Both the position numbers and the translations under genes were made by a program. The notes beneath the pieces are model-generated. The model ran no database searches and was not told the origin of the DNA. It saw only the letters and a program-made list of their open reading frames with translations. 64,000 nucleotides of DNA, from positions 16,409 through 80,408 of the forward strand of contig JBMNFJ010000002.1 of assembly GCA_050949255.1 (NCBI GenBank), read 5' to 3'. Positions 16,953 to 25,505 of the stretch are shown here, in pieces. The DNA comes from UBA3941 sp002385665. GTDB taxonomy: Bacteria > Bacillota > Clostridia > Caldicoprobacterales > UBA3941. Position 1 is the stretch's first letter; the number at the start of each line of letters is the position of its first letter.

Positions 16953-18188
16953 TTAAAAGGCCAACTGAATGTAATATGCCAGGATACCCACTATCAAGGC
17001 CGGGATGGTATTGAATACTGTGGTCCAAAACGCGGATTTTGGTTCCAATGCGATAAGGGGGAACAGGGCGTCTCCATCCTGTGAAATGGAGTTGGCTAAA
17101 AGCGCCGCAAAGGGGAACATACCCTTAAGATATAGGGATACAAATATGATCTGGGGACCGCAGCCCGGAATCAATCCTACCGCCACCCCTATTAAAACCG
17201 ACATGAGTCCCGTGGATACCAGGGCTGCCTCAATTATCTGTTCTCCGCCTATGGCGTAAACCCCCAGCTCGTAGACCAGATAGGCTACAAAAACCCAGGT
17301 CCCCACAAAGGCTGTTTCCTCAGCATTGTGTATAAAGGTTTCCTTTAAGGAAAATAGCTTATGCTCAACCTCTTCATGGCTGGTAGCCTGAATAAGCTTT
17401 TTGGAAAATATCATATATACTACCGTAACAACAGTTCCTAACAATCCAATAATCAGCCCTAAATTAGGCAGTCCGGGCAGGGCATCTATGTCTACCATCA
17501 TCAGATCCAGGACGCCCAGGATAAAACCTATCCCCAATATGATCCAGAATACAATATAGGCGCCATGGGTAACCCTATACCCAAGACTGTTGGTATCCAA
17601 TGGCTTTTTATGGTGAAGCGCCAAATCCACCTCATCGCCTTCCTCGTGGCCGATATGTCTTAGGGTATTTGATCTGCAGGCATTGGGGTTGTCGCAATAC
17701 AACTCGTCCAACATAGCCTCCGCCTGTTTGTGCTCTCTCTCTAAGTCTATTTGGGATAGCTTCTTTGACCTTTTCCGGACCCAATCCCCTACTTTATAGT
17801 AGTCTATTATATAACCGGAAATGGTACCTACGACAAAGCAGATAGCGCTTATTATTATATAACTCCTGGGTGCCTTGGTCAGGATTACAAAGGCCGAATC
17901 TCCCGTAGTTGCTATCAAGGTAGCCACCACGGTTCCAAAACTGACGGTACCTTTCACGTAGAGGGGCATTACAAATATGGCCCCACCGCATCCTGGGGTC
18001 ATCCCGAGAAAGGCACCTATGAGGGGTTGATACTTCTTTGATTTTTCTATCCTATCCACAAAAGCCCCTTGCTGCTTAAAGTTTATGTAACCAAACAACA
18101 ACAGGACCGCTCCGACAAAAACCGTTACCTGTATAAAGGATTCGCCGGCGCTTTTAAAGACAATTTGTAATAGATCCTCAAAAAACAT
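16953..18188 (-). CDS. Putative metal transporter with internally duplicated fold (10-TM, PF11449-like)
   Basis: This 411-residue protein has about ten membrane segments in two related halves. Each half carries a PGCG loop (MTPGCGGAIFVMPLY near residue 60 and LIPGCGPQIIFVSLY near residue 340), followed about 25 residues later by a GD motif (TTGDSAFV and QDGDALFP). A central loop, about residues 145-200, is hydrophilic with Cys and several His residues. From memory this matches the family annotated as putative manganese transporter or heavy-metal exporter (PF11449). FeoAB and an MntR-type regulator next door support iron or manganese. Direction of transport is not known. Confidence 0.7.
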   Translation of the reverse strand: MFFEDLLQIVFKSAGESFIQVTVFVGAVLLLFGYINFKQQGAFVDRIEKSKKYQPLIGAFLGMTPGCGGAIFVMPLYVKGTVSFGTVVATLIATTGDSAFVILTKAPRSYIIISAICFVVGTISGYIIDYYKVGDWVRKRSKKLSQIDLEREHKQAEAMLDELYCDNPNACRSNTLRHIGHEEGDEVDLALHHKKPLDTNSLGYRVTHGAYIVFWIILGIGFILGVLDLMMVDIDALPGLPNLGLIIGLLGTVVTVVYMIFSKKLIQATSHEEVEHKLFSLKETFIHNAEETAFVGTWVFVAYLVYELGVYAIGGEQIIEAALVSTGLMSVLIGVAVGLIPGCGPQIIFVSLYLKGMFPFAALLANSISQDGDALFPLIALEPKSAFWTTVFNTIPALIVGILAYYIQLAF

Positions 18189-18322
18189 TATTTATCCCCT
18201 CTCCCACTTACCATGATGTTTCCATTATATCAGAAACAATAGTTTAATTAAATAATAAAGTGCTTATATCTCGTATGGCTTTATCTGCATAATTCCCATC
18301 AGGCGAGTTTGGATTGTGTTGC

Positions 18323-20482
18323 TTATACAAAACCAAGTAGTCTTACCCCTTGGGCAACTATAAAGCATATAATAATCCCTGTAAGGGTAGGTATAGCAAA
18401 AGACAGCAAGGTCCATTTCCAGCTCCGGGTTTCCTTCCGAATGGTAAGGAGGGTAGTTCCACAAGGGAAATGGTTAAGGGAAAACAGCATGGTACATATG
18501 GCCGTCAGCCAGGTCCAACCATTGGCTGCCAGGAGTTCCCTAAGGGCATCCAGGCTATCCAATTCAATCATAGCTCCCGATGCCATATAGCTCATTATTA
18601 TTATGGGAATGACTATTTCGTTGGCAGGCAGGCCCAGAATAAAGGCAAGTATAATGTATCCGTCCATACCCAATAGCCTGCCAAAGGGATCAAGAAACCT
18701 GGCACCATGATCCAACAAACTGACATCTTCCACCGACAAATTGGCCATAAGCCAGATAAACAGTCCGGCAGGTGCAGCCACGGACACTGCCCTTCCCAGG
18801 ACAAAGAGGGTCCTGTCTAACAAGGATCGGATTAAAATCTTGCCTACCTGGGGCCTTCTGTAGGGAGGGAGTTCTAGGGTAAAGGAGGAGGGCAGCCCCT
18901 TTAAGAGGGTCCTGGATAGAATTCTGGATATGACTAAGGTGATTATCACCCCCAGCACTACCGCTACCAAAACCGCCAGGGTGGATACCACCGATTTAAA
19001 AGCACCCCTTGTACCAGTTATGAAGATAGCAGCCAGGGCTATGAGTATAGGAAATCTGCCATTACAAGGCACAAAGTTATTGGTAAGGATGGCAATAAGT
19101 CTTTCCCTGGGGGAGTCAATTATCCTACAGGCTATTACTCCGGCAGCGTTACATCCAAAGCCCATACACATGGTCAGAGCCTGCTTCCCATGGGCACAGG
19201 CCCTTTTAAAAAAGCTATCCAAATTAAAAGCTACCCTGGGCAGATAGCCCAAATCCTCCAAAAGGGTGAACAGGGGAAAGAATATAGCCATTGGGGGTAG
19301 CATCACGGATACCACCCATGCCAGGGTCCTGTAGATACCCAATATCAACATGCCATGAAGCCACCGGGGAGCTCCCCACTTCATAAACAGCTGAGTCAAC
19401 CCATCCTCAACTCGAAATAGTACATTGGATAAGAGCTGGGATGGGTAGTTGGCTCCCTCTATGGTAATCCAAAATATCAGGCCCAACAGGGCTATCATGA
19501 TAGGGATCCCAAAAGCTCTGGAGGTCAGAATCCTGTCTATTCTATAATCCAGCTTCCTGTATTCCCTATCACCAAAATATACCGTATCGTTACCTATCTC
19601 TTCGGCGGTCCTTATTATACTGGACACTATGCTGTCCCTTAATCCATCCGGGTCCAATCCCTCTTCCCTTAGCAAGAGCCTTGCCTTATTGATTTCCTCT
19701 TCCATAATTTCTATCTTTACGGTCTGGTATCCATAGTGTTTCTCCATATGTTCGTAGATAGCACCCATCAAAACAGCATCGCCTTCTATCAGCCGAAGGG
19801 ATGCCCACCTGCTGTTCAACCCCCCAATACCCATCTTATCTATTTGAGTTCTTACGATATCTATGGCTTTCTCCACCGAATTCTCGTATTGTATTTGCTT
19901 TACCCTTGGGACAATCTCCCCGGCCGCCATCCTGGCCACAGCATACTTTAACTCCGGAAGCCCAATTCCTTTTCTGGCGCTGGTTCCTACAACCGGTACC
20001 CCCAAATACTCCTCCAGCCTCTTTATATCCACCCGGATCTTTTTTCTTTTTGCTTCATCCATCAGGTTTACGCAAACCACTACCTTATCGGTTATCTCCA
20101 ATATCTGCAGTACCAGATTCAGGTTCCGCTGAAGGCTGGTAGCATCGGTAACCACTACTATCAAATGGGCATTGCCAAAGCATATAAAGTCCCTGGCAAC
20201 CTCCTCTTCCACCGAACTGGATAACAGGGAATAGGTCCCCGGGAGATCCACCAACACATAGCCCCTGCCCCTATGCTCATAACGACCTTGGGCATTGGTG
20301 ACGGTCTTACCGGGCCAGTTTCCGGTGTGCTGTTTCAGGCCTGTCAGGCTGTTAAAAACAGTACTCTTTCCGGTGTTTGGATTGCCGGCCAGGCCTACTA
20401 TGATATCATCCTGATTTTCCAACTCTACCTCATACAGCTCCCTTAAAGTACCAAGCCCTGTTGACTGAGATGTTAAACCCAT
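18323..20482 (-). CDS. feoB: Ferrous iron transport protein B
   Basis: This 719-residue protein joins an N-terminal GTPase domain to a membrane permease. The G motifs are GNPNTGKST (G1, residue 34 onward), the switch region GNWPGKTV, DLPGTYSL (G3) and NLMDEA (G4). The C-terminal part has two Gate-like regions, including CMGFGCNAAGV and FLPRVAF-type segments, and about nine membrane spans. It imports Fe(II) under anaerobic conditions. It follows feoA by 27 bases on the same strand. The ribosome binding site GGGAGGGG precedes the ATG. Confidence 0.95.
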   Translation of the reverse strand: MGLTSQSTGLGTLRELYEVELENQDDIIVGLAGNPNTGKSTVFNSLTGLKQHTGNWPGKTVTNAQGRYEHRGRGYVLVDLPGTYSLLSSSVEEEVARDFICFGNAHLIVVVTDATSLQRNLNLVLQILEITDKVVVCVNLMDEAKRKKIRVDIKRLEEYLGVPVVGTSARKGIGLPELKYAVARMAAGEIVPRVKQIQYENSVEKAIDIVRTQIDKMGIGGLNSRWASLRLIEGDAVLMGAIYEHMEKHYGYQTVKIEIMEEEINKARLLLREEGLDPDGLRDSIVSSIIRTAEEIGNDTVYFGDREYRKLDYRIDRILTSRAFGIPIMIALLGLIFWITIEGANYPSQLLSNVLFRVEDGLTQLFMKWGAPRWLHGMLILGIYRTLAWVVSVMLPPMAIFFPLFTLLEDLGYLPRVAFNLDSFFKRACAHGKQALTMCMGFGCNAAGVIACRIIDSPRERLIAILTNNFVPCNGRFPILIALAAIFITGTRGAFKSVVSTLAVLVAVVLGVIITLVISRILSRTLLKGLPSSFTLELPPYRRPQVGKILIRSLLDRTLFVLGRAVSVAAPAGLFIWLMANLSVEDVSLLDHGARFLDPFGRLLGMDGYIILAFILGLPANEIVIPIIIMSYMASGAMIELDSLDALRELLAANGWTWLTAICTMLFSLNHFPCGTTLLTIRKETRSWKWTLLSFAIPTLTGIIICFIVAQGVRLLGFV

Positions 20483-20509
20483 GCCATCCCCTCCCTGCCT
20501 TTAGCCTCT

Positions 20510-20746
20510 CTATATTTCAACTATAATCCCGGAAGCCTCCTCACTCCGAAGAGCGATGAGAGCCCCGCGAAATGAATATGCCACCGGATCCCCAAAAGGG
20601 CTCCTGTTTATGACCTCTATTCTGGTACCCCGAATTAAACCCAGATCAAGCATCCGCCTTCTTAAATTGCCCCCCATGGTTAATTCCCTTACCCTGGCAA
20701 CATTGCCCGGCTTGAGTGAGCTTAAGGGGACATATTTTCCTGCCAT
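20510..20746 (-). CDS. feoA: Ferrous iron transport protein A
   Basis: This 78-residue SH3-like protein has the FeoA pattern: VPLSSLKPGNVARV, an RRRMLDLGLIRGTRIEV core and GDPVAYSFRGALIALRSEEA at the end. It is thought to modulate FeoB. The gene is the first of the feoAB pair and is divergent from an MntR-type regulator gene. The intergenic region contains a candidate regulator site overlapping its promoter. Confidence 0.95.
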   Translation of the reverse strand: MAGKYVPLSSLKPGNVARVRELTMGGNLRRRMLDLGLIRGTRIEVINRSPFGDPVAYSFRGALIALRSEEASGIIVEI

Positions 20747-20790
20747 TATAGAATCCCCCTTTACGGAACAGTGGTAATATTATTGACGGC

Positions 20791-20848
20791 CCTTTTCATA
20801 GACTTAGATATGACCAAAAGAATTACCTAAGGCTAATATATGAAAGGG
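20791..20848. promoter_or_regulatory. Divergent feoA / regulator control region with DtxR/MntR-like box
   Basis: ATTACCTAAGGCTAAT (20822-20837) is a near-palindrome resembling DtxR-family boxes. It overlaps a possible minus-strand -10 (TATATT, with TTGAAC as -35) for feoA. The larger inverted repeat CCTTTTCATA (20791-20800) and TATGAAAGGG (20839-20848) frames it. For the regulator, TTGACG (20783-20788) with TAGATA (20805-20810) is a plausible promoter. Confidence 0.55.
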
Positions 20849-20877
20849 TCCGGTATTGTGTTCAAGGTGGTGAAAAA

Positions 20878-21360
20878 ATGGACAAAAGGGATAGGCAATT
20901 CCATACTTATAGGGGATATCAAAAAATCAAACAGGAAAAAACCCGGCTCACTCCCAGTATGGAGGATTACCTGGAAATGATTTATAGACATTGCAAAAAT
21001 GAAGGGTATGTGCGGATCTTTAAGCTCTCTGAACTGCTAAATGTCCAGGCTCCCTCCGTCACCCGGACGGTCCAGCGATTGGCTGACCTGGGCCTTGTGG
21101 ACTACGAAAAATATGGGCTGGTGAAACTCACCCAGGAGGGGGAGAAGATTGGCCAGGTCCTGCTGGAGCGTCATATCCTTATAGAAAGCTTTCTCAGCAA
21201 GATAGGGGTAAGGGATACCCTGTTAAGGGATACAGAGATGATAGAGCATAATATCAGCGTAGAAGCCCTACATAGTATCGAATGCTTCAATAGCTATTTG
21301 GAAGATAATCCTCATATCTTAAAGGAGTTTGAAGAATATAAAAAAAGCCGGGGTTACTAA
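20878..21360 (+). CDS. DtxR/MntR-family metal-dependent transcriptional regulator
   Basis: This 160-residue protein has an N-terminal winged helix (LSELLNVQAPSVTRTVQRL) and a dimerisation domain, without the SH3 domain of DtxR. The metal ligands of Bacillus MntR all have equivalents: Asp and Glu in MEDYLEM, His in LLERHIL, Glu and Glu-His in DTEMIEHN. It should repress metal uptake, probably feoAB, when Fe or Mn is bound (inference). The N terminus is about 20 residues longer than MntR. AAGGTGG precedes the ATG. Confidence 0.88.
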   Translation: MDKRDRQFHTYRGYQKIKQEKTRLTPSMEDYLEMIYRHCKNEGYVRIFKLSELLNVQAPSVTRTVQRLADLGLVDYEKYGLVKLTQEGEKIGQVLLERHILIESFLSKIGVRDTLLRDTEMIEHNISVEALHSIECFNSYLEDNPHILKEFEEYKKSRGY

Positions 21361-21374
21361 AAGCCCGGCTTTTT
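21342..21374. terminator. Bidirectional intrinsic terminator
   Basis: AAAAGCCGGG and CCCGGCTTTT form a strong stem that includes the regulator's stop codon. T-runs lie on both strands, so it can end both the regulator and the convergent cysK transcripts. Confidence 0.85.
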
Positions 21375-21410
21375 GGATATCGGATTTCTAAATTGGAAAA
21401 TCAAGCTGCC

Positions 21411-22352
21411 TTAATCCTGATCGGGGAAGAGTAGCGGATTGGAGAGATATCTCTCACCAGTATCCGGCAATACCACCACTATTTTCTTGCCCCTGTATTC
21501 TGGTCTCTTTGCTATCTGGGTTGCAGCATAGGCTGCGGCTCCTGAGGAAATCCCCACCAAGAGCCCTTCAGTTTTGGCCAGCTTCCTGGTGGTTGCGATG
21601 GCATCCTCGTTTTTCACCTGTACTATCTCATCAATTACCTTGGTATTCAGGACGTCGGGAACAAATCCGGCACCTATCCCCTGAATAGCATGAGGGCCTG
21701 GGTCCCCGCCTGACAAGACCGGAGAATCGGCAGGTTCTACTGCCACGATCTTTATACCGGGGTTTTTCTCTTTCAGGACTTCACCTACCCCTGTGATGGT
21801 ACCTCCCGTTCCTACCCCACCAACAAATACATCCACATCCCCATCGGTGTCCCTTAAGATCTCCTGGGCGGTGGTCTCCCTATGAATCTTAGGATTGGCC
21901 TGATTCTGGAACTGCTGAGGAATAAAGGAGTTGGGGTTCTCCCTGGCCAGTTCCTCCGCTTTTCTTATAGCGCCTTTCATCCCTTCTGCACCGGGAGTCA
22001 GTACCAATTGGGCACCCAAAGCCCTTATCAGGCCTCTCCGCTCCTTTGACATGGTATCGGGCATAACAATTATCAACTTGTAGCCCAGGGATGCGGCCGC
22101 GAAGGCCAATGCGATACCGGTATTACCGCTGGTAGGCTCAATTATAGTGGTATTTTCATCGATTAATCCCTTTTCTACTGCATCCTTTATCATAGCATAA
22201 CCAATCCTGTCCTTTACGCTGCCGGCAGGATTAAAGTACTCCAATTTTGCAATCACGGGGCTTTCCAGCCCTTCACTTTTGCTATAATTGGACAGTGCCA
22301 ACAGGGGGGTATTTCCAATTAAATCCGTTAATCTTTTTGCTATCTTTGCCAT
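21411..22352 (-). CDS. cysK: Cysteine synthase A
   Basis: This 313-residue PLP enzyme makes cysteine from O-acetylserine and sulfide. Seen: IGNTPLLAL at the start, the PLP lysine in NPAGSVKDRIG (about residue 45), PTSGNTGIALA, and the phosphate-binding GVGTGGTITGVG loop. I chose the ATG at 22352 behind AGGAGTG; a longer frame reaches back into the upstream regulator gene and is not family-like. The Rrf2 regulator lies just upstream on the same strand. In Bacillus and Staphylococcus CymR forms a complex with CysK, so the pair may be functionally linked. Confidence 0.93.
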   Translation of the reverse strand: MAKIAKRLTDLIGNTPLLALSNYSKSEGLESPVIAKLEYFNPAGSVKDRIGYAMIKDAVEKGLIDENTTIIEPTSGNTGIALAFAAASLGYKLIIVMPDTMSKERRGLIRALGAQLVLTPGAEGMKGAIRKAEELARENPNSFIPQQFQNQANPKIHRETTAQEILRDTDGDVDVFVGGVGTGGTITGVGEVLKEKNPGIKIVAVEPADSPVLSGGDPGPHAIQGIGAGFVPDVLNTKVIDEIVQVKNEDAIATTRKLAKTEGLLVGISSGAAAYAATQIAKRPEYRGKKIVVVLPDTGERYLSNPLLFPDQD

Positions 22353-22413
22353 GTTTTCACTCCTCTTTATACTTGAAACGCGGGGTACCGTCTCATATTT
22401 CCCCTTGTTTCTT

Positions 22414-22869
22414 TTATATATAATACATATTTGCCAGACTTTCACTCAGCTTCCGACTCTCTATTGCAAGGTCTTCAAGGGTTATTGAATCCGCCAGTTG
22501 GCTTAGTACCTCATTAATCTTCTCCCATACCATGGTCCTTAGACATTGCTCTATAATAGTTTCAGATGCTTCATCCTTTTCCTTATCACCAGTAACGTTT
22601 AAGTCACCTTCCAAAGCCCTAAGGGCATCTCCCACAGTGATGTTGGATCCACTATCAGCCAGGGTATATCCCCCTTGAGCACCTTTAACGCTCCTTACCA
22701 AACCTGCCTTCCGCAGGGAAGAAAAAACCTGTTCCAAATATCCCAGGGATAAGTTTTGTCTGCTTGCTATACTGCTTAGGGGTATAGGACCGCTTGATGC
22801 ATAGATGGCTAAATCCACCAGGGCCCTTAATCCATACTGTCCTCTTGTTGAAATCTGTATCCCAGCCAC
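22414..22869 (-). CDS. Rrf2-family regulator, CymR-like
   Basis: The 148-151-residue protein has the Rrf2 helix-turn-helix (ISTRGQYGLRALVDLA; LSLGYLEQVFSSLRKAGLV) and the wing KGAQGGYTLA. It has one Cys only, so the Fe-S ligands of IscR are missing and a CymR-like role in cysteine metabolism fits better. The first canonical start is GTG at 22869, but the only good ribosome binding site, AGGAGG, overlaps that GTG. Eight bases beyond AGGAGG lies AUA (22860-22858), exactly where relatives have their Met (M-x-I-S-T-R-G). A non-standard AUA start is therefore possible. The gene lies directly before cysK. Confidence 0.85.
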   Translation of the reverse strand: MAGIQISTRGQYGLRALVDLAIYASSGPIPLSSIASRQNLSLGYLEQVFSSLRKAGLVRSVKGAQGGYTLADSGSNITVGDALRALEGDLNVTGDKEKDEASETIIEQCLRTMVWEKINEVLSQLADSITLEDLAIESRKLSESLANMYYI

Positions 22870-22879
22870 CTCCTAATCC

Positions 22880-22932
22880 ATAGTAAGCTTATTGGTTTAC
22901 TATATATTAGCATGCTTCCTTCCCCTTGTCAA
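22880..22932 (-). promoter_or_regulatory. Promoter and candidate operator of the Rrf2-cysK unit
   Basis: On the minus strand TTGACA (22932-22927) and TAATAT (22909-22904) are 17 bases apart. Just downstream an inverted repeat ATAGTAA...TTACTAT (22880-22903) covers the start of transcription, a good position for autorepression. Confidence 0.7.
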
Positions 22933-22982
22933 GAAAAATTAGGAAATTAGGGTAAAAAATTTAATTAAAGTTTCGGATACAC

Positions 22983-23021
22983 AATTGTCTTTTGACAATT
23001 ACGCTGATATCAATGTATAAT
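22983..23021 (+). promoter_or_regulatory. Promoter of citrate synthase gene with inverted repeat at -35
   Basis: TTGACA (22992-22997) and TATAAT (23016-23021) are 18 bases apart. The inverted repeat AATTGTC-TTTT-GACAATT (22983-23000) overlaps the -35 box and may be an operator. The leader to the ATG is about 195 bases; I saw no known riboswitch in it. Confidence 0.65.
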
Positions 23022-23221
23022 TGTTATTTATAGAGCAGATTGTTGGGTATCATATTTATATCTGCTTCCGCTAATAACTCGGTTTCATAGCTTATCACCC
23101 CAGTTTTATAATCCAGTCATCTATCTATATGATTTTTCTGCGACCCAGTCCGCTTAGTCGAATAAATTCTATTACACTAGCACTGTAATATAGTACAATC
23201 TGAAAAGAAAGGAGACTGTCT

Positions 23222-24589
23222 ATGGCTAATAACAAGTATTCGCAAGTAACGCCTGAAATAATGAAATTAACGGAATTATGTTATAAAAACAGCAATATCG
23301 ATCCCAGCCTGTATGAAAAATATGATGTAAAGCGGGGCCTGAGGGATCTTAGCGGTAAGGGAGTTGTAACCGGTCTTACGGAGATCAGCGATATTAGGTC
23401 CAGCTATACGGATGAGGACGGAAACACCGTCCCCAGTAAGGGTAAGCTCTATTACCGGGGAATTGATGTGGAGGATATAGTAAGAGGATCCATTGAAAAG
23501 AATCATTTTTGCTACGAGGAAACGGCCTATCTCCTTCTGTTTGGTCAGCTTCCCACCTGGGAGCAACTAAAGGAGTTTATGGAGCTCTTGGCCTTTTACA
23601 GGACCCTGCCGACCAACTTTGTCCGGGATATTATATTAAAAGCCCCCAGCGGGAATATGATGAATACCCTGGCCCGCAGTGTGTTAACCCTGTATGCCTA
23701 CGACGAAAAGGGGGATGACACCTCCATACCCAACGTTTTAAGACAATCTCTGCAATTGATAGCCCTTTTCCCCTGTCTGTCGGTTTGGGGCTATCAGGCC
23801 TACAGCCACTACCACGGCGGGAAGAGTCTGATAATTCACACCCCAAAACCCGAGCTGTCAACAGCGGAGAATATACTTCGTATGCTTCGACCAGACAAAA
23901 AGTATACACACCTTGAAGCCCGCATCCTGGATGTAGCCTTGGTCCTACATGCGGAACACGGGGGAGGGAACAACTCCACCTTTACAACCCATGTAGTATC
24001 CTCAACCGGTACCGATACATATTCGGCGGTAGCGGCCTCTCTGGGATCCCTGAAGGGGCCAAAACACGGCGGAGCCAATATAAAGGTTGTCCAAATGTTT
24101 GAGGATATAAAAAGATCTGTTTCGGATTGGTCTGATGAAGATGAAATCCGGGAGTATCTGACAAAAATACTGGACAAGGAAGCATTCGATAAGTCGGGTC
24201 TAATCTATGGAATGGGTCATGCGGTTTATTCCCTGTCGGATCCCAGGGCTGAGATCCTCAAGGACCTGGCTAAGGACTTAAGCGAAGAGAAGGGGCTGAG
24301 CCAGGAGTACAACCTATATACCAGCGTAGAGCGTATAGCCTCAGAGCTCATCAGCAAGAAACGAAGGATCTATAAGGGTGTAAGTGCAAATGTGGACTTT
24401 TACAGCGGTTTTGTCTACAAAATGTTGGATTTGCCCATAGAGCTATATACTCCGATCTTTGCAGTTGCCCGTATCGCAGGCTGGAGCGCCCACAGGCTGG
24501 AGGAATTGATTAACAGCGGTAAGATTATCAGGCCTTCCTATATTAATGTAAAGGCTCAAGGGACATACCTGCCCATTGATCAAAGGTAG
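23222..24589 (+). CDS. gltA: Citrate/2-methylcitrate synthase
   Basis: This 455-residue enzyme condenses an acyl-CoA with oxaloacetate. The three active-site regions are visible: HGGGNNSTF near residue 244, GMGHAVYSLSDPRA near residue 330, and NVDFYSGFVY with the catalytic Asp near residue 397. KLYYRGIDVEDI is the substrate-domain entry typical of the short-chain clostridial type. It stands alone, without aconitase or isocitrate dehydrogenase genes nearby. AAAGGAG precedes the ATG. Choice between citrate and methylcitrate cannot be made from sequence alone. Confidence 0.92.
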   Translation: MANNKYSQVTPEIMKLTELCYKNSNIDPSLYEKYDVKRGLRDLSGKGVVTGLTEISDIRSSYTDEDGNTVPSKGKLYYRGIDVEDIVRGSIEKNHFCYEETAYLLLFGQLPTWEQLKEFMELLAFYRTLPTNFVRDIILKAPSGNMMNTLARSVLTLYAYDEKGDDTSIPNVLRQSLQLIALFPCLSVWGYQAYSHYHGGKSLIIHTPKPELSTAENILRMLRPDKKYTHLEARILDVALVLHAEHGGGNNSTFTTHVVSSTGTDTYSAVAASLGSLKGPKHGGANIKVVQMFEDIKRSVSDWSDEDEIREYLTKILDKEAFDKSGLIYGMGHAVYSLSDPRAEILKDLAKDLSEEKGLSQEYNLYTSVERIASELISKKRRIYKGVSANVDFYSGFVYKMLDLPIELYTPIFAVARIAGWSAHRLEELINSGKIIRPSYINVKAQGTYLPIDQR

Positions 24590-24602
24590 GAAAACACGGT
24601 TC

Positions 24603-24630
24603 AGGCGGTCAATGACCGCCTTTATTTTTT
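24603..24630 (+). terminator. Intrinsic terminator of citrate synthase gene
   Basis: AGGCGGTC-AA-TGACCGCCT forms a tight hairpin followed by a T-rich tail. Confidence 0.9.
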
Positions 24631-24648
24631 TGATATGCTGTTTTATCT

Positions 24649-24755
24649 CTTGTGCCAGTTCATAATCTTAAGTAATAAGCTATTGATAATAGGTAGCGTT
24701 CAATAGCTATTACCGTTAAGTAGCCATTACCGGCATATGATTGACTGGCACAACG
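24649..24755 (-). repeat. Interspersed element, copy D (complete, short, reversed)
   Basis: The 107-base copy runs from CTTGTGCCAGTTCATAATCT on the left to GATTGACTGGCACAACG on the right, so both outer ends are intact. The inner repeats AGCTATTGA and TCAATAGC are present. The left side matches the right end of copies B and I; the right side matches the left end of G and H. It is therefore inserted in opposite orientation, between two convergent genes, and carries almost no interior. Confidence 0.8.
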
Positions 24756-24859
24756 TATAATTTAACATTACATGAGAAAATGGTCGATCACATACTGTTA
24801 TACTACTTTAAAAATGACGTGTTATAGCGAAAAATGTTTTAGGCTTGCAGGCAATGGAT

Positions 24860-25501
24860 CTATTCTATCTGCAGCTTGTATAGGACTTTGAAGCCCTCTT
24901 CCTCCATTTTTTGTTCCATCTCTGTTGTATTGTGGGAATTGACCCCTATAACCACATTGCTCTTGCCCCCGGTTCCCCTGTAGACTGCCACATTGGAAAT
25001 ATTGGCCCCAAAATCCCCAATGATTTTGGTCAGCTTAGACATAATCCCGGGAGCGTCCTCTGCCTCTATGGTAAATCTGGTTCCCCTCTCACGGAAGCCC
25101 AATAGTTCAATAAAGGAGTCGAAGATATCGCTTTCGGTTATTATTCCTACCAGCTTACCATCATCAACGACGGGTAAGAAACTGACACCGTGATCCCGCA
25201 TCAGGGTGGCTGCCTCTTCCAGAAGGGCGTTTGAGGATATGATAACAGGATCCTTGGTCATAATACTGCTTATTTTGGTCTTAGCCAAGAGATAGTTGAC
25301 CTCACCAATGCTTAAGGTGGTTGCCATTGAGGGGGATGCCCTTAGAATATCCTCCTTTGAAACCACGCCCACCAGTTTACCATTTTTTAGCACAGGAAGA
25401 CGCCTGATGTTGTGTTTGGCCATCAATTCCTGAGCGTCGGGAATAGTTTTGTCCGGAGAAATGGTAAAAGGATTGGCCGTCATTTTCTTCCTAACAAACA
25501 T
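24860..25501 (-). CDS. CBS-ACT domain protein (AcuB-like)
   Basis: This 213-residue protein has two CBS motifs (VRKKMTANPFTISPD... and SSIMTKDPVIISSN...), each followed by an RLPVLKNGKLVGVVS or FLPVVDDGKLVGIIT strand. A C-terminal ACT-like domain begins at about residue 142 (FTIEAEDAPGIMSKLTKII). CBS pairs bind adenosyl ligands and ACT domains bind amino acids. It follows livF by four bases, so it is probably cotranscribed and may sense branched-chain amino acids (inference). Confidence 0.88.
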   Translation of the reverse strand: MFVRKKMTANPFTISPDKTIPDAQELMAKHNIRRLPVLKNGKLVGVVSKEDILRASPSMATTLSIGEVNYLLAKTKISSIMTKDPVIISSNALLEEAATLMRDHGVSFLPVVDDGKLVGIITESDIFDSFIELLGFRERGTRFTIEAEDAPGIMSKLTKIIGDFGANISNVAVYRGTGGKSNVVIGVNSHNTTEMEQKMEEEGFKVLYKLQIE

Positions 25502-25505
25502 TCAA

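Noticed and set aside
22353..22445. N-terminal extension of cysK
   Set aside because: It overlaps the Rrf2 gene; AGGAGTG marks the ATG at 22352, which matches family starts.
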